DNA of 64,000 nt from Beijerinckiaceae bacterium (GTDB lineage: Bacteria; Pseudomonadota; Alphaproteobacteria; Rhizobiales; Beijerinckiaceae), in assembly GCA_947478405.1 (NCBI GenBank), contig CANJVX010000003.1, forward strand, positions 1 through 64,000. Reading direction: 5' to 3'. The stretch's first letter is position 1, and every line of letters starts with the position of its first letter. A model generated the notes under the pieces. That model was not told the DNA's origin. It made no database searches and saw only the letters and a list, made by a program, of their open reading frames with translations. The translations under genes and the position numbers were made by a program. Positions 17,750 to 26,623 of the stretch are shown here, one piece after another.

Positions 17750-18280
17750 ATGGACGACGCAAAGAATGCCGCGCAAGCGGTCGGCGTCACCGGGGAAGCC
17801 TATATTTTCTCGATGCGCAACCTGCCTTTGCTGGAGCAAGGCACAACCTATGATTCTCTGGCGACTGCGCCCAATCTCTGGCTCAGCATCAAGGTTTATG
17901 CGAGCGGCGGCGAAAACGCTTTTCACGCACATCGCGCAGAAGATCATGCCTTTATCGTTTTGAATGGCGAAGCCAATTTTACTTTTGGTGATGGATCGCA
18001 GCGCAAAGTGGGCACGCATCAAGGCGTGATGCTGCCGCGCAATGTTGCTTACAAGTTCGAAGCCGACACGAGAGAAAATCTCGTCTTGCTGCGTGTGGGC
18101 GGCGGGCAAAGGGCGATGGAAGGTTTGGGTGAACTCAATCCTTTCGGCACGCCCAAGGAAATCGCTCGTCAGACTGTTTTCAGCGATGGCTCTGAGAAAA
18201 TTGGCAATGATCCGCGCAATGGTGAGACATCAAAAAAGCGTGTTTACGCCAAAGATAAGTTTTTCGCACCGCATCCCTGA
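17750..18280 (+). CDS. Cupin-domain protein
   Basis: A 176-residue cytoplasmic protein. The first cupin motif is FHAHRAEDHAFIVLNGE (about 64-80), with two His and a further His available for a metal, and the second is near GTHQGVMLPRNVAYKF. A single beta-barrel is likely. Such small cupins in catabolic operons are dioxygenases, isomerases or sensors. It is the first gene of a plus-strand operon with an amidohydrolase, a Bug receptor, a TauD-type dioxygenase, a second cupin and another Bug receptor. The GGGAGAC site before the ATG supports the start. Confidence 0.8.
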   Translation: MDDAKNAAQAVGVTGEAYIFSMRNLPLLEQGTTYDSLATAPNLWLSIKVYASGGENAFHAHRAEDHAFIVLNGEANFTFGDGSQRKVGTHQGVMLPRNVAYKFEADTRENLVLLRVGGGQRAMEGLGELNPFGTPKEIARQTVFSDGSEKIGNDPRNGETSKKRVYAKDKFFAPHP

Positions 18281-18319
18281 AAATTGGGAGCGGCAATAAG
18301 AAGATTTGGGAGAAAACCT

Positions 18320-19423
18320 ATGCCTGAATTGCCCGTAGAGGCTTCAAAATTTGCCGGCATGTCCGAAGAGCAGCAGCGGACTTTTCCGCGCCGCACGGTG
18401 GTTGGCGAACATTTGACAGACGCGCAGCTTGCAGCAATGCCGCAAATGATCTCTACCGATTCCCATGTCATGGAACCGGAAGAATTGTGGCACGAATTGC
18501 CGCAGCACATGCAGGATAAACTGCCCAAAGTGCCATTTCGCAATTCACCGCCTGGTGCCACTGATCCCCATCTGCGCGTGCAGGATCAGAACACGGACGG
18601 CGTTGCGGCGGAAATCCTCTTCCCCAATTACGGCATGGCGCTGTTTGGGATGGATGATGTCGAGACGCAGGAGCAATCCTTCAAACTCTATAATGATTGG
18701 ATGCGTGGCTTCTGTCAGACCGATCCCAAGCGGCTTTACGGTTCACCTCTCATTTCGGTCTATGACATTGACGGCGCGGTGAAGGAATTACACCGCGGTC
18801 TCGATATGGGCCTCAAGGGCTGCATGATCTGGCAAGTGCCCGACCCGCGCTTGCCCTTTACGTCAGATCATTACGAGCCCTTGTGGGCTGCGGCGAATGA
18901 AGCCAAGGCGCCGATTGTTTGCCATATTCTGACGGGCCATTCCTATATCAAGGGCGGTCAAAAGGGTGGCGTGCTGGGTCTCAAAGACGCAACCAACGCA
19001 AAGACCAATGATTCCGCCAATACGCTTTTCGATTTCATCTTCTCAGGCGCGTTTGATCGCTATCCCGATTTGCGTCTGCTGATGGCGGAAAGCGAGATCG
19101 GCTGGCTGCCCTTCATGCTGCAGCAATGGGATTATTATTTCGAGCGCTTTCGCAAGGATCGCCCGATGCCGATCAAGCGCAAGCCATCCGAGATTTTCGA
19201 GGAGCATGTCTATGGTACGTTCTTGGAAGATTATGTCGGCACGCGTTTCTTCCCGTGGTGGGGCGAGAAGAATTGCATGTGGTCGAACGATTATCCACAT
19301 TTCAACATGACTTTTCCGCATTCACGTCAGGTCGTCGAATATCACCTGAAGGGTCTGTCGGATGAGCGGCGCAAGCGTTTGACGCGCGACAACGCCGTTA
19401 AGCTTTTTAATCTTGACCTGTAG
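18320..19423 (+). CDS. Amidohydrolase-family (amidohydrolase_2) hydrolase or decarboxylase
   Basis: A 367-residue TIM-barrel metal enzyme of the ACMSD/gamma-resorcylate decarboxylase group. The metal motif is MISTDSHVMEP (Asp47, His49), then CHILTGHS, and the late Asp is in WSNDYPHFNMTFPHS. The DxH form of the first motif, in place of HxH, is common in this branch. The start follows a GGGAG site. It would decarboxylate or hydrolyse an aromatic ring-derived acid. Position between a cupin and a Bug receptor suggests one pathway. The substrate is unknown. Confidence 0.88.
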   Translation: MPELPVEASKFAGMSEEQQRTFPRRTVVGEHLTDAQLAAMPQMISTDSHVMEPEELWHELPQHMQDKLPKVPFRNSPPGATDPHLRVQDQNTDGVAAEILFPNYGMALFGMDDVETQEQSFKLYNDWMRGFCQTDPKRLYGSPLISVYDIDGAVKELHRGLDMGLKGCMIWQVPDPRLPFTSDHYEPLWAAANEAKAPIVCHILTGHSYIKGGQKGGVLGLKDATNAKTNDSANTLFDFIFSGAFDRYPDLRLLMAESEIGWLPFMLQQWDYYFERFRKDRPMPIKRKPSEIFEEHVYGTFLEDYVGTRFFPWWGEKNCMWSNDYPHFNMTFPHSRQVVEYHLKGLSDERRKRLTRDNAVKLFNLDL

Positions 19424-19480
19424 CAACAAGATCAGTGGCTTTTGACCCTGTGCCAGTGTTGAGCGAAAGGGAATACGCTC

Positions 19481-20503
19481 ATGCGAAAACTGAACATGTG
19501 GATGGCATGTCTGGGATTGATGGCTGGTTCAGCACAAGCTGCTGAACCAACAGAAGTGGAGTTTTTTGCCGGCAAGTCGATCACAATTTTGATCGGCTAT
19601 GCTCCGGGCGGAACTTATGACGCAACAGCCCGTTTGCTGGCGCGTCACATGGGGCACCAGATTCCAGGTGCTCCGACCATGTTGCCACAGAACCTGCCGG
19701 GCTCTGGCGGCATCAAAACTATTCTCAATCTCTATTCCGTTGCGCCACGCGATGGCACGACCTTGGGCATGCTCTCGCGCAGCTATCCGCTTGAGCCAGC
19801 CTTCAATCCTCAATCGGCACGCTATGATCCGCGCCTGTTCATCCCGATTGGCAGCACATCGAAAGAAGTGTCAGTGGGCGTGGTCTGGCATACCAAGCAG
19901 ATCAAATCTGTTGCTGATCTCTACACACGCGAGATTACAACAGGTGCAACAGGTGCCACGGATGATACCGGTCGTTTTCCGACACTCTTCACCAATCTCA
20001 CGGGTGCCAAGGTGAAAGTGATCACCGGCTATCCGGGCGGCAATGATGTCACCATGGCGATGGAGAAGGGTGAAGTTGATGCGCGGTTTGGCTGGTCTTG
20101 GGGCTCGCTGAAGAGCCGTTCGAGGTCTTGGATCGATGAGAAAAAGGTCAATATCATCGTGCAGATGGGGCTCGAAAAGGCTGTCGACCTCCCTGATGTG
20201 CCGCTCATTATGGATTTTGCCAAGAATGAAACAGATCGCAAGGCATTGGAATTTCTCTTCACGCCGCAGGTGACGGCTTGGCCCTTGGTGGCACCGCCCA
20301 ATGTACCTGAAGCGCGCATCAAGACCTTGCGTGCTGCCTTTATGAAAACCATGCAGGATCCCGCTTTCCTCGCCGAAGCGCAGAAGCTCAGCATCGAGGT
20401 TGATCCGGTGACGGGCGAAAAAATGCAAGAACTTGTGGCGCGCATTTCGAGCTTTGATCGCCCGGTGATCGAACGCGCTTTGGAACTGACGGTCATGAAA
20501 TAA
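19481..20503 (+). CDS. Bug/TctC-type periplasmic solute-binding protein
   Basis: A 340-residue exported protein (signal ending GSAQAA). Divergent-subgroup signature: ILIGYAPGGTYDATARLLAR, GHQIPGAP, QNLPGSGGIK, SVAPRDGTTLGM, then GYPGGNDVTMAMEKGEVD. GGTYD replaces the GGGYD of its relatives. It shares SVAP.DGTTLG and .TGY.G with the receptor at 31194. Located 57 bases after the amidohydrolase and 25 bases before the dioxygenase, in one operon. A GAAAGGG site precedes the ATG. Confidence 0.87.
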   Translation: MRKLNMWMACLGLMAGSAQAAEPTEVEFFAGKSITILIGYAPGGTYDATARLLARHMGHQIPGAPTMLPQNLPGSGGIKTILNLYSVAPRDGTTLGMLSRSYPLEPAFNPQSARYDPRLFIPIGSTSKEVSVGVVWHTKQIKSVADLYTREITTGATGATDDTGRFPTLFTNLTGAKVKVITGYPGGNDVTMAMEKGEVDARFGWSWGSLKSRSRSWIDEKKVNIIVQMGLEKAVDLPDVPLIMDFAKNETDRKALEFLFTPQVTAWPLVAPPNVPEARIKTLRAAFMKTMQDPAFLAEAQKLSIEVDPVTGEKMQELVARISSFDRPVIERALELTVMK

Positions 20504-20528
20504 TCGCCCAACATATGAGGTGAGCGTA

Positions 20529-21398
20529 ATGCAACAAGTCATGGATATGCGGGTCGTTCCAATGCCTGCGGGCTGCGGTGCCTTTATCGAGGGCGTCGAT
20601 CTGTCACGAGAAATGAGTGCCGAGGAATTTGCCTTTGTGAAAAAGGCTTGGGACGACAATCTTGTTCTTGTTTTCCGGGGACAGAATATTTCCCAAGAGG
20701 CGCAATTGCGCTTCGCTGAGCGCTTTGGTCCGTTGGGCGACCGCAAAATTGCCCCGGGCGCGCTCAAAGAGCGTGCCGAAGGTGTGAAGCAGGTCAATCC
20801 GAAGATTTTGCTCGTCAGTAATATCAAAGAAGAAGGCAAGCCGATTGGCGCTTTTGGTGACGGAGAAATGTGGTTCCACATTGATTCGGGATATTCGGCG
20901 AAGCCTTACCTTTACACATTCATCTATGGTGTCGTGTTGCCATCGCATGGCGGCAACACGCTCTTTTCCAATATGTACAAAGCGGCCGAAGCGGTTCCGG
21001 CTGCATTGCGCGAGCGACTCAAGGGTCGCAAGGCGCTGCATATTCACGAATACAAGCGCGCCGAGCGGGTTGATCTGTCGGCCGATATCAGCGGGGTGCC
21101 GCATTTTTGGCATCCGATTTTCATCAAGCATCCGTCCACTGGCCGTGAATCGCTTTTTGTTGACCGTTTGATGACGCAAGCCATTGAAGGATTAGAGCCC
21201 GCCGAGAGCGACGACATTCTTGCCCGGCTCTATGACATCGGCGAGCGCAAGGAATTCATCTACGAGCATGTTTGGCAGCTGAATGATTTCGTCATGTGGG
21301 ACAATATGGCGACTATTCACGCACGCACCTGGTTTCCGCCCGAAGAGCAGCGACTCTTGCGCCGCTGCACGGTGGAAGGCCTTCCTGTTCAGGGTTGA
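20529..21398 (+). CDS. TauD/TfdA-family Fe(II)/2-oxoglutarate dioxygenase
   Basis: A 289-residue enzyme. The facial triad is WFHIDSGY (His117, Asp119) with a distal His in MWDNMATIHART (near 264) and a following Arg for 2-oxoglutarate. The second ATG is preferred: the TGAGG site sits eight bases before it, while the GTG nine bases upstream is too close. The family hydroxylates sulfonates, aryloxy acids or amino-acid side chains, releasing succinate and CO2. Here it would act on the imported substrate. It stands between a Bug receptor and a cysteine-dioxygenase-like cupin, which hints at sulfur-bearing compounds (inference). Confidence 0.9.
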   Translation: MQQVMDMRVVPMPAGCGAFIEGVDLSREMSAEEFAFVKKAWDDNLVLVFRGQNISQEAQLRFAERFGPLGDRKIAPGALKERAEGVKQVNPKILLVSNIKEEGKPIGAFGDGEMWFHIDSGYSAKPYLYTFIYGVVLPSHGGNTLFSNMYKAAEAVPAALRERLKGRKALHIHEYKRAERVDLSADISGVPHFWHPIFIKHPSTGRESLFVDRLMTQAIEGLEPAESDDILARLYDIGERKEFIYEHVWQLNDFVMWDNMATIHARTWFPPEEQRLLRRCTVEGLPVQG

Positions 21399-21411
21399 GG
21401 AGAAAGCAAAT

Positions 21412-21996
21412 ATGGCCAGCCAACGTTTGCCCATCCTTCAGCATTTCATTGATGACCTGCGTGCGATCTGGGCGGCTGATCTGGATGTCGGCTCTTGCAT
21501 GGAAAAGGCCAAGTCCCTTATGGAAAAGGTCGTCCTAGACAAGGATCTTCAAGATCGTTCGGCTACCTGGCCGTCCACCGAGGGGCGCAAGAATCTTTTG
21601 CTCTATGTCGACGAGCAATATGAATTTGCCATCAATGCCGTTGTGCGTGTGCCCGGACGCACGGGCTCTGTGCATGATCATGCACATGCCTGGGTTCTCT
21701 ATGGCGTTCTCTGCGGTACGGAGTCTCTGGAACGCTATGAGCGGATTGATGATCGCTCCCGCGAGGATTACGCGCAAGTGCGCATGACTTCTGTCTCGGT
21801 CGGGTCGCCGGGTAAGGTTGATCTTGTTCCCCCGTTCGATATTCATGCCGAGCAGGGCGGGCCGACGCGGTCAGTTGCTATCATTCTGCGGTCAACCAAA
21901 CTCGGGGACATTACGCAGTCTCAATATGACAAGGTGACCGGCGCTGTCAGGCCCGGTCCAGGGCCCACGCAAATTCCATTTGAGCTGACATTGTGA
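21412..21996 (+). CDS. Cysteine-dioxygenase-like cupin protein
   Basis: A 194-residue cupin. The metal motif is VHDHAHAWVLYGVLCG (His88, His90, His92), with a further His in PPFDIHAEQGG (His145), giving the three-His site of thiol dioxygenases; the first 60 residues are helical as in that family. Typical members oxidise cysteine or 3-mercaptopropionate to sulfinates, but other thiol or carbonyl substrates are possible. GGAGAAAGC precedes the ATG, 13 bases after the dioxygenase stop. Partners: TauD-type enzyme and Bug receptors. Confidence 0.78.
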   Translation: MASQRLPILQHFIDDLRAIWAADLDVGSCMEKAKSLMEKVVLDKDLQDRSATWPSTEGRKNLLLYVDEQYEFAINAVVRVPGRTGSVHDHAHAWVLYGVLCGTESLERYERIDDRSREDYAQVRMTSVSVGSPGKVDLVPPFDIHAEQGGPTRSVAIILRSTKLGDITQSQYDKVTGAVRPGPGPTQIPFELTL

Positions 21997-22042
21997 TTTT
22001 TTTCTCATGCGGCATGAGCACATGGACATTTGAGGAGATGAC

Positions 22043-23041
22043 ATGCGCAAAACGGGTGTTCTGATTTTGAGTGCCGCTTTCGTCGTTGCGGCGGCCCTCA
22101 CAGCGAAGGCACAGGGCGAAGTGAAGCCGGTCAACATTGTTGTCGGCTTTTCCCCTGGGGGTGGCTACGACATGTATGCGCGCACCTTGGCGCGCCATTA
22201 CGGGCGTTATTTGCCTGGCCAGCCCAAAATTATCGTGCAGAATATGCCGGGTGGCTCGGGTCTGAAATCGGTGACATGGCTCGACAATGGCGCTCCGCGA
22301 GACGGGTCGACAATTGCGGCGTTCAATCCGGGCCTCATTACCGAATCCGTCACCGATGCCGCCAAGATACAGTTCAAATTTACGGACGTGGCTTGGGTTG
22401 GCAGTATCTCGCGTGATTATCGCATTTGCTATTCATGGAATGGCACGGGCGTCACGGATTTTGCTGGCTGGCTGAAGCGTCAGCAAGTGGCGATGGGTGC
22501 TCCGGCGCCCGGCTCATCGGCTTATGTCAATGCGGCCATGATGAAGAACTTGCTCGGCGTGCCGATCCATCATGTGCTCGGATATCCAGGCAGTGCGGAA
22601 GAGCGCTTGGCGATTGAGCGCGGCGAATTGGATGGTGGTTGCGGCGCTTGGAGCAGCAATCCGCCTGATTGGGTGAAGCAGAAGAAAATCACGCCGATCA
22701 TCAGCTTCACCAAGCCGCCGATCCCTAATCTTGAACAGCCTGTACCCTTCTTCCGTGATCTGGCCAAGAATGAGGACGACAAGAAGCTTTTTGATATGTT
22801 GACGATTCCCGACGCAGTCGGGCGCCCCTACATTGTGTCCAGAGCTGTGCCACAAGAGCGGTTGGACTCGCTGCGCAAGGGCTTTGATGCCACCATGCGT
22901 GATAAAGACTTCATCGCCGATGCCACAAAACTTGACCTTACGGTCAGCGCGATGACAGGCCAAGAGTCTCATGATCTCGTGGCGCAAGTCTATGTGATCG
23001 ACGCCAAAATGGTCGAGCGCATGCGCAAGATTGCGCATTAA
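22043..23041 (+). CDS. Bug/TctC-type periplasmic solute-binding protein
   Basis: A 332-residue exported protein (signal ending LTAKAQ) and the last gene of the plus-strand catabolic operon. Motifs: IVVGFSPGGGYDMYARTLAR, GRYLPGQP, QNMPGGSGLK, FNPGLITES and GYPGSAEERLAIERGELDG. Sister of the receptor at 16398. GAGGAG lies a few bases before the ATG. The operon ends in a ten-pair hairpin just downstream. Confidence 0.88.
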   Translation: MRKTGVLILSAAFVVAAALTAKAQGEVKPVNIVVGFSPGGGYDMYARTLARHYGRYLPGQPKIIVQNMPGGSGLKSVTWLDNGAPRDGSTIAAFNPGLITESVTDAAKIQFKFTDVAWVGSISRDYRICYSWNGTGVTDFAGWLKRQQVAMGAPAPGSSAYVNAAMMKNLLGVPIHHVLGYPGSAEERLAIERGELDGGCGAWSSNPPDWVKQKKITPIISFTKPPIPNLEQPVPFFRDLAKNEDDKKLFDMLTIPDAVGRPYIVSRAVPQERLDSLRKGFDATMRDKDFIADATKLDLTVSAMTGQESHDLVAQVYVIDAKMVERMRKIAH

Positions 23042-23049
23042 TAAGGAGG

Positions 23050-23080
23050 ACGGATCGGCAGTAGATACCCGCCGGTCCGT
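23050..23080. terminator. Hairpin between convergent genes, probable terminator
   Basis: ACGGATCGGC pairs with GCCGGTCCGT over ten positions (one G-U pair) around an 11-base loop and is followed by CAATTTCTT. It sits in the 46 bases between the Bug gene and the small basic protein gene on the other strand, so it can stop transcripts from both sides, although the U tract is modest. Confidence 0.65.
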
Positions 23081-23087
23081 CAATTTC

Positions 23088-23354
23088 TTACAGCTGATAA
23101 ATATAAGCTGCTGAAATGCCGTGCTTGCTGGCAAGCTCGGCAACGGCAACTCCCTTCTTTCGCTCCGTGAGGAGCATTTTGCGGAAAGCGGCAAGTTCTT
23201 TCCCGGAGCGACGGACTCGCTTGCTTTTAGCAGGCTTGTTGCTTGATGGCTTTGCCGGGCGGCCAGCCTTGGGGGCAGCAGCTGCCGTAATGATTTTTTC
23301 TGCAATGGAAACGAGCTTACGCAACTGGGAGATTTCTTTGGCAGACAGAGACAT
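23088..23354 (-). CDS. Small basic protein with a helix-turn-helix-like end
   Basis: An 88-residue protein. It begins with a helix (MSLSAKEISQLRKLVSIAEKI), then a Lys/Pro/Ala-rich linker (GRPAKPSSNKPAKSKR) and ends with a helical part whose last 17 residues (VAELASKHGISAAYIYQL) look like a helix-turn-helix. The basic linker resembles histone-like or nucleoid proteins. No family is firmly recognised. The AAGG site before the ATG is fair. The long 179-base leader upstream is AT-rich and may hold its promoter. Confidence 0.6.
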   Translation of the reverse strand: MSLSAKEISQLRKLVSIAEKIITAAAAPKAGRPAKPSSNKPAKSKRVRRSGKELAAFRKMLLTERKKGVAVAELASKHGISAAYIYQL

Positions 23355-23533
23355 TCAAAATCCTTTTTGGAGTAGGCGTAAACAAGCCTTATAAATAACG
23401 AAACATACTAATCATATATAGAAGCACTTATCAAGATCACGCCAATAATTTTACCGAAGCGGTTTCTGCTTAGTTACTTCGGTGTTTTATCTTTTTACGC
23501 AAAGGGTTGCACGTTCACTTGCAATCGCTGTCC

Positions 23534-24070
23534 TTAGTTAGGCGGGACGGGTTCGCCCAAGATAAGTTTTTCATGCACATCGGTTGTTAGGCGCGCGAGC
23601 TTTTCGGATATTATTTTGATCGTTTCTGTCAGTTCTGTGTTTTGCCGCAACATGATGACGAGAAGGTCCGTCTGTTCTTTCATCAGCGTTTGGCGCTCCT
23701 CGCTGACTTGGGCGATGGCCTCGCGGTGGTGCGCATCGGCCTCCAAATGGGCTTTGTCGCGGTCAGCCTGGCGTGTTTGCGCCAGCAAGATGAGCGGGGC
23801 AGCATAGGCGGCTTGCAGGCTGAAGGCGAGATTGAGAAGAATGAACGGATAGGGATCGAATTGGGTGAGGCCTGCCAGATTGATGGCAATCCAGACGCAC
23901 ACAATGGCGGTCTGGCCGATCAGGAAGATGGGCGTCCCGAAGAAGCGGGCAAATCCCTCTGCCTTGTTCCCAAACCAGCCGTTCCCGAAGGGTGAGTTGA
24001 GGTGGATGTGGGGCGCGTGAAAGCGGGTGAAATTCTGAAAAGCCTTCGAGATAGGCTCGTGATCGCTCAT
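23534..24070 (-). CDS. DUF1003-family membrane protein
   Basis: A 178-residue protein. It carries FGNGWFGNKAEGFARFFGTP, two adjacent membrane segments (LIGQTAIVCVWIAINLAG and PYPFILLNLAFSLQAAYAAP), the loop LAQTRQADRDKAHLEAD and a helical cytoplasmic tail (about 115-165). This order is that of DUF1003 proteins, whose function is not established. The start at MSDHEP is chosen because GGAGAATC lies in the right place, the second ATG being six codons inside the longer frame. Divergent from the glycosyltransferase cluster. Confidence 0.85.
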   Translation of the reverse strand: MSDHEPISKAFQNFTRFHAPHIHLNSPFGNGWFGNKAEGFARFFGTPIFLIGQTAIVCVWIAINLAGLTQFDPYPFILLNLAFSLQAAYAAPLILLAQTRQADRDKAHLEADAHHREAIAQVSEERQTLMKEQTDLLVIMLRQNTELTETIKIISEKLARLTTDVHEKLILGEPVPPN

Positions 24071-24189
24071 GGTCTTGATTCTCCACATGGCACTTCTGTC
24101 GATAGTCTACGCGCACCGACGTGAAATTGCATTTGGACAAGCCTCGCGGCGCTCTTCTCGCCAACGGTTGAGCCCGTTACATTCGCTGA

Positions 24190-24957
24190 TTGCCTTTTCG
24201 TTTTTATTCTTTTTCTGGTTTTGGAACGTCATTGCGCTACGAAAGCTTTGTCATCACCCTTGATCCGCAGGGCGCGCGTTTTGCGGCCTTCCGGAAGGAT
24301 AACCCATATTTACGTTGCCATGTCGCCCAAGGCATCCGGGGCGCAGAGATCGCGCGTGACGCCCGTCTCGTACAAGGTCTGGTTACGGCACAATGTCTCG
24401 ATCGGGGGGCTGTCAGCGATGGCGAGGTGGGCTGCGCTGCCAGCCATCGTATTTTGTGGCGCGAGTCTGCGCGGCTCAATGTCCCCATGCTCATTCTGGA
24501 AGATGACGTCATCACGCATCCCGCCTTGGCAGAAGTGATCACGCGGATCGATTTTTCTTTCGATATCATTTTCTTCGGCGTCAATACGGACACCCTTCTG
24601 TGCACATTGTCGCCGGAAGGTGTGCGTGAATTTTCGTCCTTTGCCGATCGCTATCCGCCACCTGATCGCATCAAACAGATTCTCGCACAGACGCAGTCGT
24701 CCCCCCTTGTTTACCGGCGTCTGCTGAATGGTTTTGGGATGTGCTGCTATCTGGTCTCGCCCGAAGGCGCGGCCAAAATTGCACAGAGAATATTCCCCTT
24801 GCGGCTGGATCAGGTGCCCATTGAAGGTATGCCAAAGGCCATTATCAGCGGCACTAGTATTGATCGTCGACTCAACGCACTTTTTGCAGAATTACGCTGC
24901 TTTGTGGCACGGCCCTTTCTTGCCTGGACCCCGAATACAGATTCGAGCACAAGATGA
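24190..24957 (+). CDS. Glycosyltransferase family 25 protein (LPS/LOS type)
   Basis: About 255 residues. GT25 markers: SFVITLDPQGARFAAF at the start, then ASHRILWRESARLNVPMLILEDDV with the EDD motif that would hold the metal-sugar nucleotide, and a late NGFGMCCYLVSPEGAAKI. The family transfers galactose or other sugars in LPS, LOS or exopolysaccharide biosynthesis. The start is uncertain: TTG at the given position or another TTG 42 bases later (before RYESF) fits better with family starts. The stop overlaps the next gene by four bases (ATGA). Confidence 0.75.
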   Translation: MPFRFYSFSGFGTSLRYESFVITLDPQGARFAAFRKDNPYLRCHVAQGIRGAEIARDARLVQGLVTAQCLDRGAVSDGEVGCAASHRILWRESARLNVPMLILEDDVITHPALAEVITRIDFSFDIIFFGVNTDTLLCTLSPEGVREFSSFADRYPPPDRIKQILAQTQSSPLVYRRLLNGFGMCCYLVSPEGAAKIAQRIFPLRLDQVPIEGMPKAIISGTSIDRRLNALFAELRCFVARPFLAWTPNTDSSTR

Positions 24958-25769
24958 AATGCATCTTCATCAATCTTGACGCGGCCAGCGATCGGCGGGC
25001 TGCTGTGGAGCGCAACTTCTTAACTTTCGTGCCTTCCGATTGGCATTTGGAACGTTTCCGCGCTGTTGATGTGGCAGGCGTTACAGATCGTAAAGTGTGT
25101 GGCGCGCTGAGTCCGAAAGAGATTGCATGTGCACTGAGCCACATGGATGTGATCCGTCAGCAGCAAGGCACAGCTGAGCCCTGTCTTATCCTCGAAGATG
25201 ATGTGCTTTTTGGCCCACATTCCTGCGGCACGATGCGCGATAGCATCGCCTTTCTTGAGGCCCAAGGAGAATGGGACATTCTCTTTCCCGATCTGTGCAT
25301 CGCGCAAATCGGCATGATGGCAGATCTCTTGGCGCTGCGGCGAATATTGATGGCACAAGGGCGCAGCCGCCTGCTTGATCCACGCGGCCTCGCCTTCTCC
25401 TCAGCCACATCCTATATTTTGCATCCGCGTGCGGTGACAAAAATTCTGGGGGCGGAACCCACCCAATGGAACGTTCCTTACGATCTGTTTCTAAGACAGC
25501 TCGTGCAAGAGGGGCGTTTGCGTGCACGTTATATTTTTCCCTTTGCATTGTCGCTGGAAGAAACTTCGAATGTCTCGACCATTCAGCCCGGCAGTTATGC
25601 TCGTACAGGCTACATCTGGTATTTATTTCGCCGCATGATCTGGCGCGACGGAAATTTCGAAGACCATCTCTCTGAGATCGAAGACCTCATGCAAACACTC
25701 TCCGCGGAGACGTTGGCCCATGCGCACTTATGGGCTGCCATGGCTGATCCTAGTTTTCGACCCAAATGA
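24954..25769 (+). CDS. Glycosyltransferase family 25 protein
   Basis: A 271-residue protein that begins MKCIFINLDAASDRRAAVE, the typical GT25 opening. It has LSPKEIACALSHMDVIRQQ and LILEDDVLFGP (Glu81-Asp82-Asp83). It keeps the expected residues, so activity is likely. The C-terminal 100 residues (YLFRRMIWRDGNFEDHL and LWAAMADPSF) are shared with the following protein. Its start overlaps the previous gene's stop. It probably acts on the same surface glycan as its neighbours, at the inner membrane. Confidence 0.82.
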   Translation: MKCIFINLDAASDRRAAVERNFLTFVPSDWHLERFRAVDVAGVTDRKVCGALSPKEIACALSHMDVIRQQQGTAEPCLILEDDVLFGPHSCGTMRDSIAFLEAQGEWDILFPDLCIAQIGMMADLLALRRILMAQGRSRLLDPRGLAFSSATSYILHPRAVTKILGAEPTQWNVPYDLFLRQLVQEGRLRARYIFPFALSLEETSNVSTIQPGSYARTGYIWYLFRRMIWRDGNFEDHLSEIEDLMQTLSAETLAHAHLWAAMADPSFRPK

Positions 25770-25865
25770 ATCTTCCTGTGCGGAAGTGGGGCCCGCTTTT
25801 GACTTGGCCTGCGCGCTCGCTAGCATCACACGAGTTTTAGCTCCTCTGTTTTGCGATTCGTTTTC

Positions 25866-26615
25866 ATGAAATGTTTTTTCCTTTCCGCTGATCGTCAGCT
25901 GCGGTCATGGACTCTGATTCAGGAGTCTTTCGGCAAGTACGCGCCACCCCATTGGTCTGTTGAGCTTTTCATGCCAGCTTCGGGCCAAGACGTGGCGCGC
26001 GCGTGGCATTCTTTGCTGGCGGGGGCGGGGCAGGAGAGCAATCCCTTCATGCTGGTGTCGGAGGGGCTCCGGCTCGGGCCTCAATCGGTAGAGACGATTG
26101 AAAACAGCATTCAGCATCTTGAAAAGAGCGGCGGCTTTGATCTGCTCTTGCCCGACATTCGCTTGATGCAGGCGGGTGCCATGGCCGATCTTTTTGTGCT
26201 GCGTCGTCAGCTGGTTACGCAAGGGCGCACGCGGCTGATCGATCCGCGTACTCTGGGTTTTGAGAATCCTGGTGCCTGCATTGTTCATCCACGCGCCGTG
26301 GCGCGGTTGGCGCGGCCGGCCAAGGTTCATACGGTCGCGGAGCTGATCGATGGGGCCCTGTGTCAGCCGGTGCGCGATGGCGGGATGAGCGGGCGTTTCA
26401 TTTTCCCCTTCGCGACTATGGTGTCACATGGGGAGGATGGTCAGGTTCCAGCCGATAGCCAAGCGCGCGCGGCGATGATCGGGGATATTTATCGCCGCAT
26501 GGTCTGGCGTGATGGTGGGTGCGAGCCTGAGCTCGCGCCGCTGGCACAAATGTCAAAAGGCCTCAGCACTGAATCCAAGGCCTTTGCCATTCTCTGGGCT
26601 GCTATGGCGGATTGA
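25866..26615 (+). CDS. Degenerate GT25-like protein lacking the EDD motif
   Basis: A 249-residue paralogue of the preceding GT25 protein: MKCFFLSADRQLRSW at the start, LLLPDIRLMQAGAMADLFVLRRQLVTQG..RLIDPR in the middle and YRRMVWRDGGCEPEL and LWAAMAD at the end. The region corresponding to LILEDDVLFGP reads FMLVSEGLRLGP, so the EDD triad is Ser-Glu-Gly and sugar transfer by the usual mechanism is unlikely. It may be a helper, a specificity subunit or a decaying duplicate. The ATG is preferred over an upstream TTG in frame; no good ribosome site is seen. 96 bases separate it from the active paralogue. Confidence 0.72.
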   Translation: MKCFFLSADRQLRSWTLIQESFGKYAPPHWSVELFMPASGQDVARAWHSLLAGAGQESNPFMLVSEGLRLGPQSVETIENSIQHLEKSGGFDLLLPDIRLMQAGAMADLFVLRRQLVTQGRTRLIDPRTLGFENPGACIVHPRAVARLARPAKVHTVAELIDGALCQPVRDGGMSGRFIFPFATMVSHGEDGQVPADSQARAAMIGDIYRRMVWRDGGCEPELAPLAQMSKGLSTESKAFAILWAAMAD

Positions 26616-26623
26616 ACGTGCGC

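Noticed and set aside
24190-26615. A complete LPS operon
   Set aside because: Only three GT25-like genes are present, with no polymerase, flippase or nucleotide-sugar genes near them.
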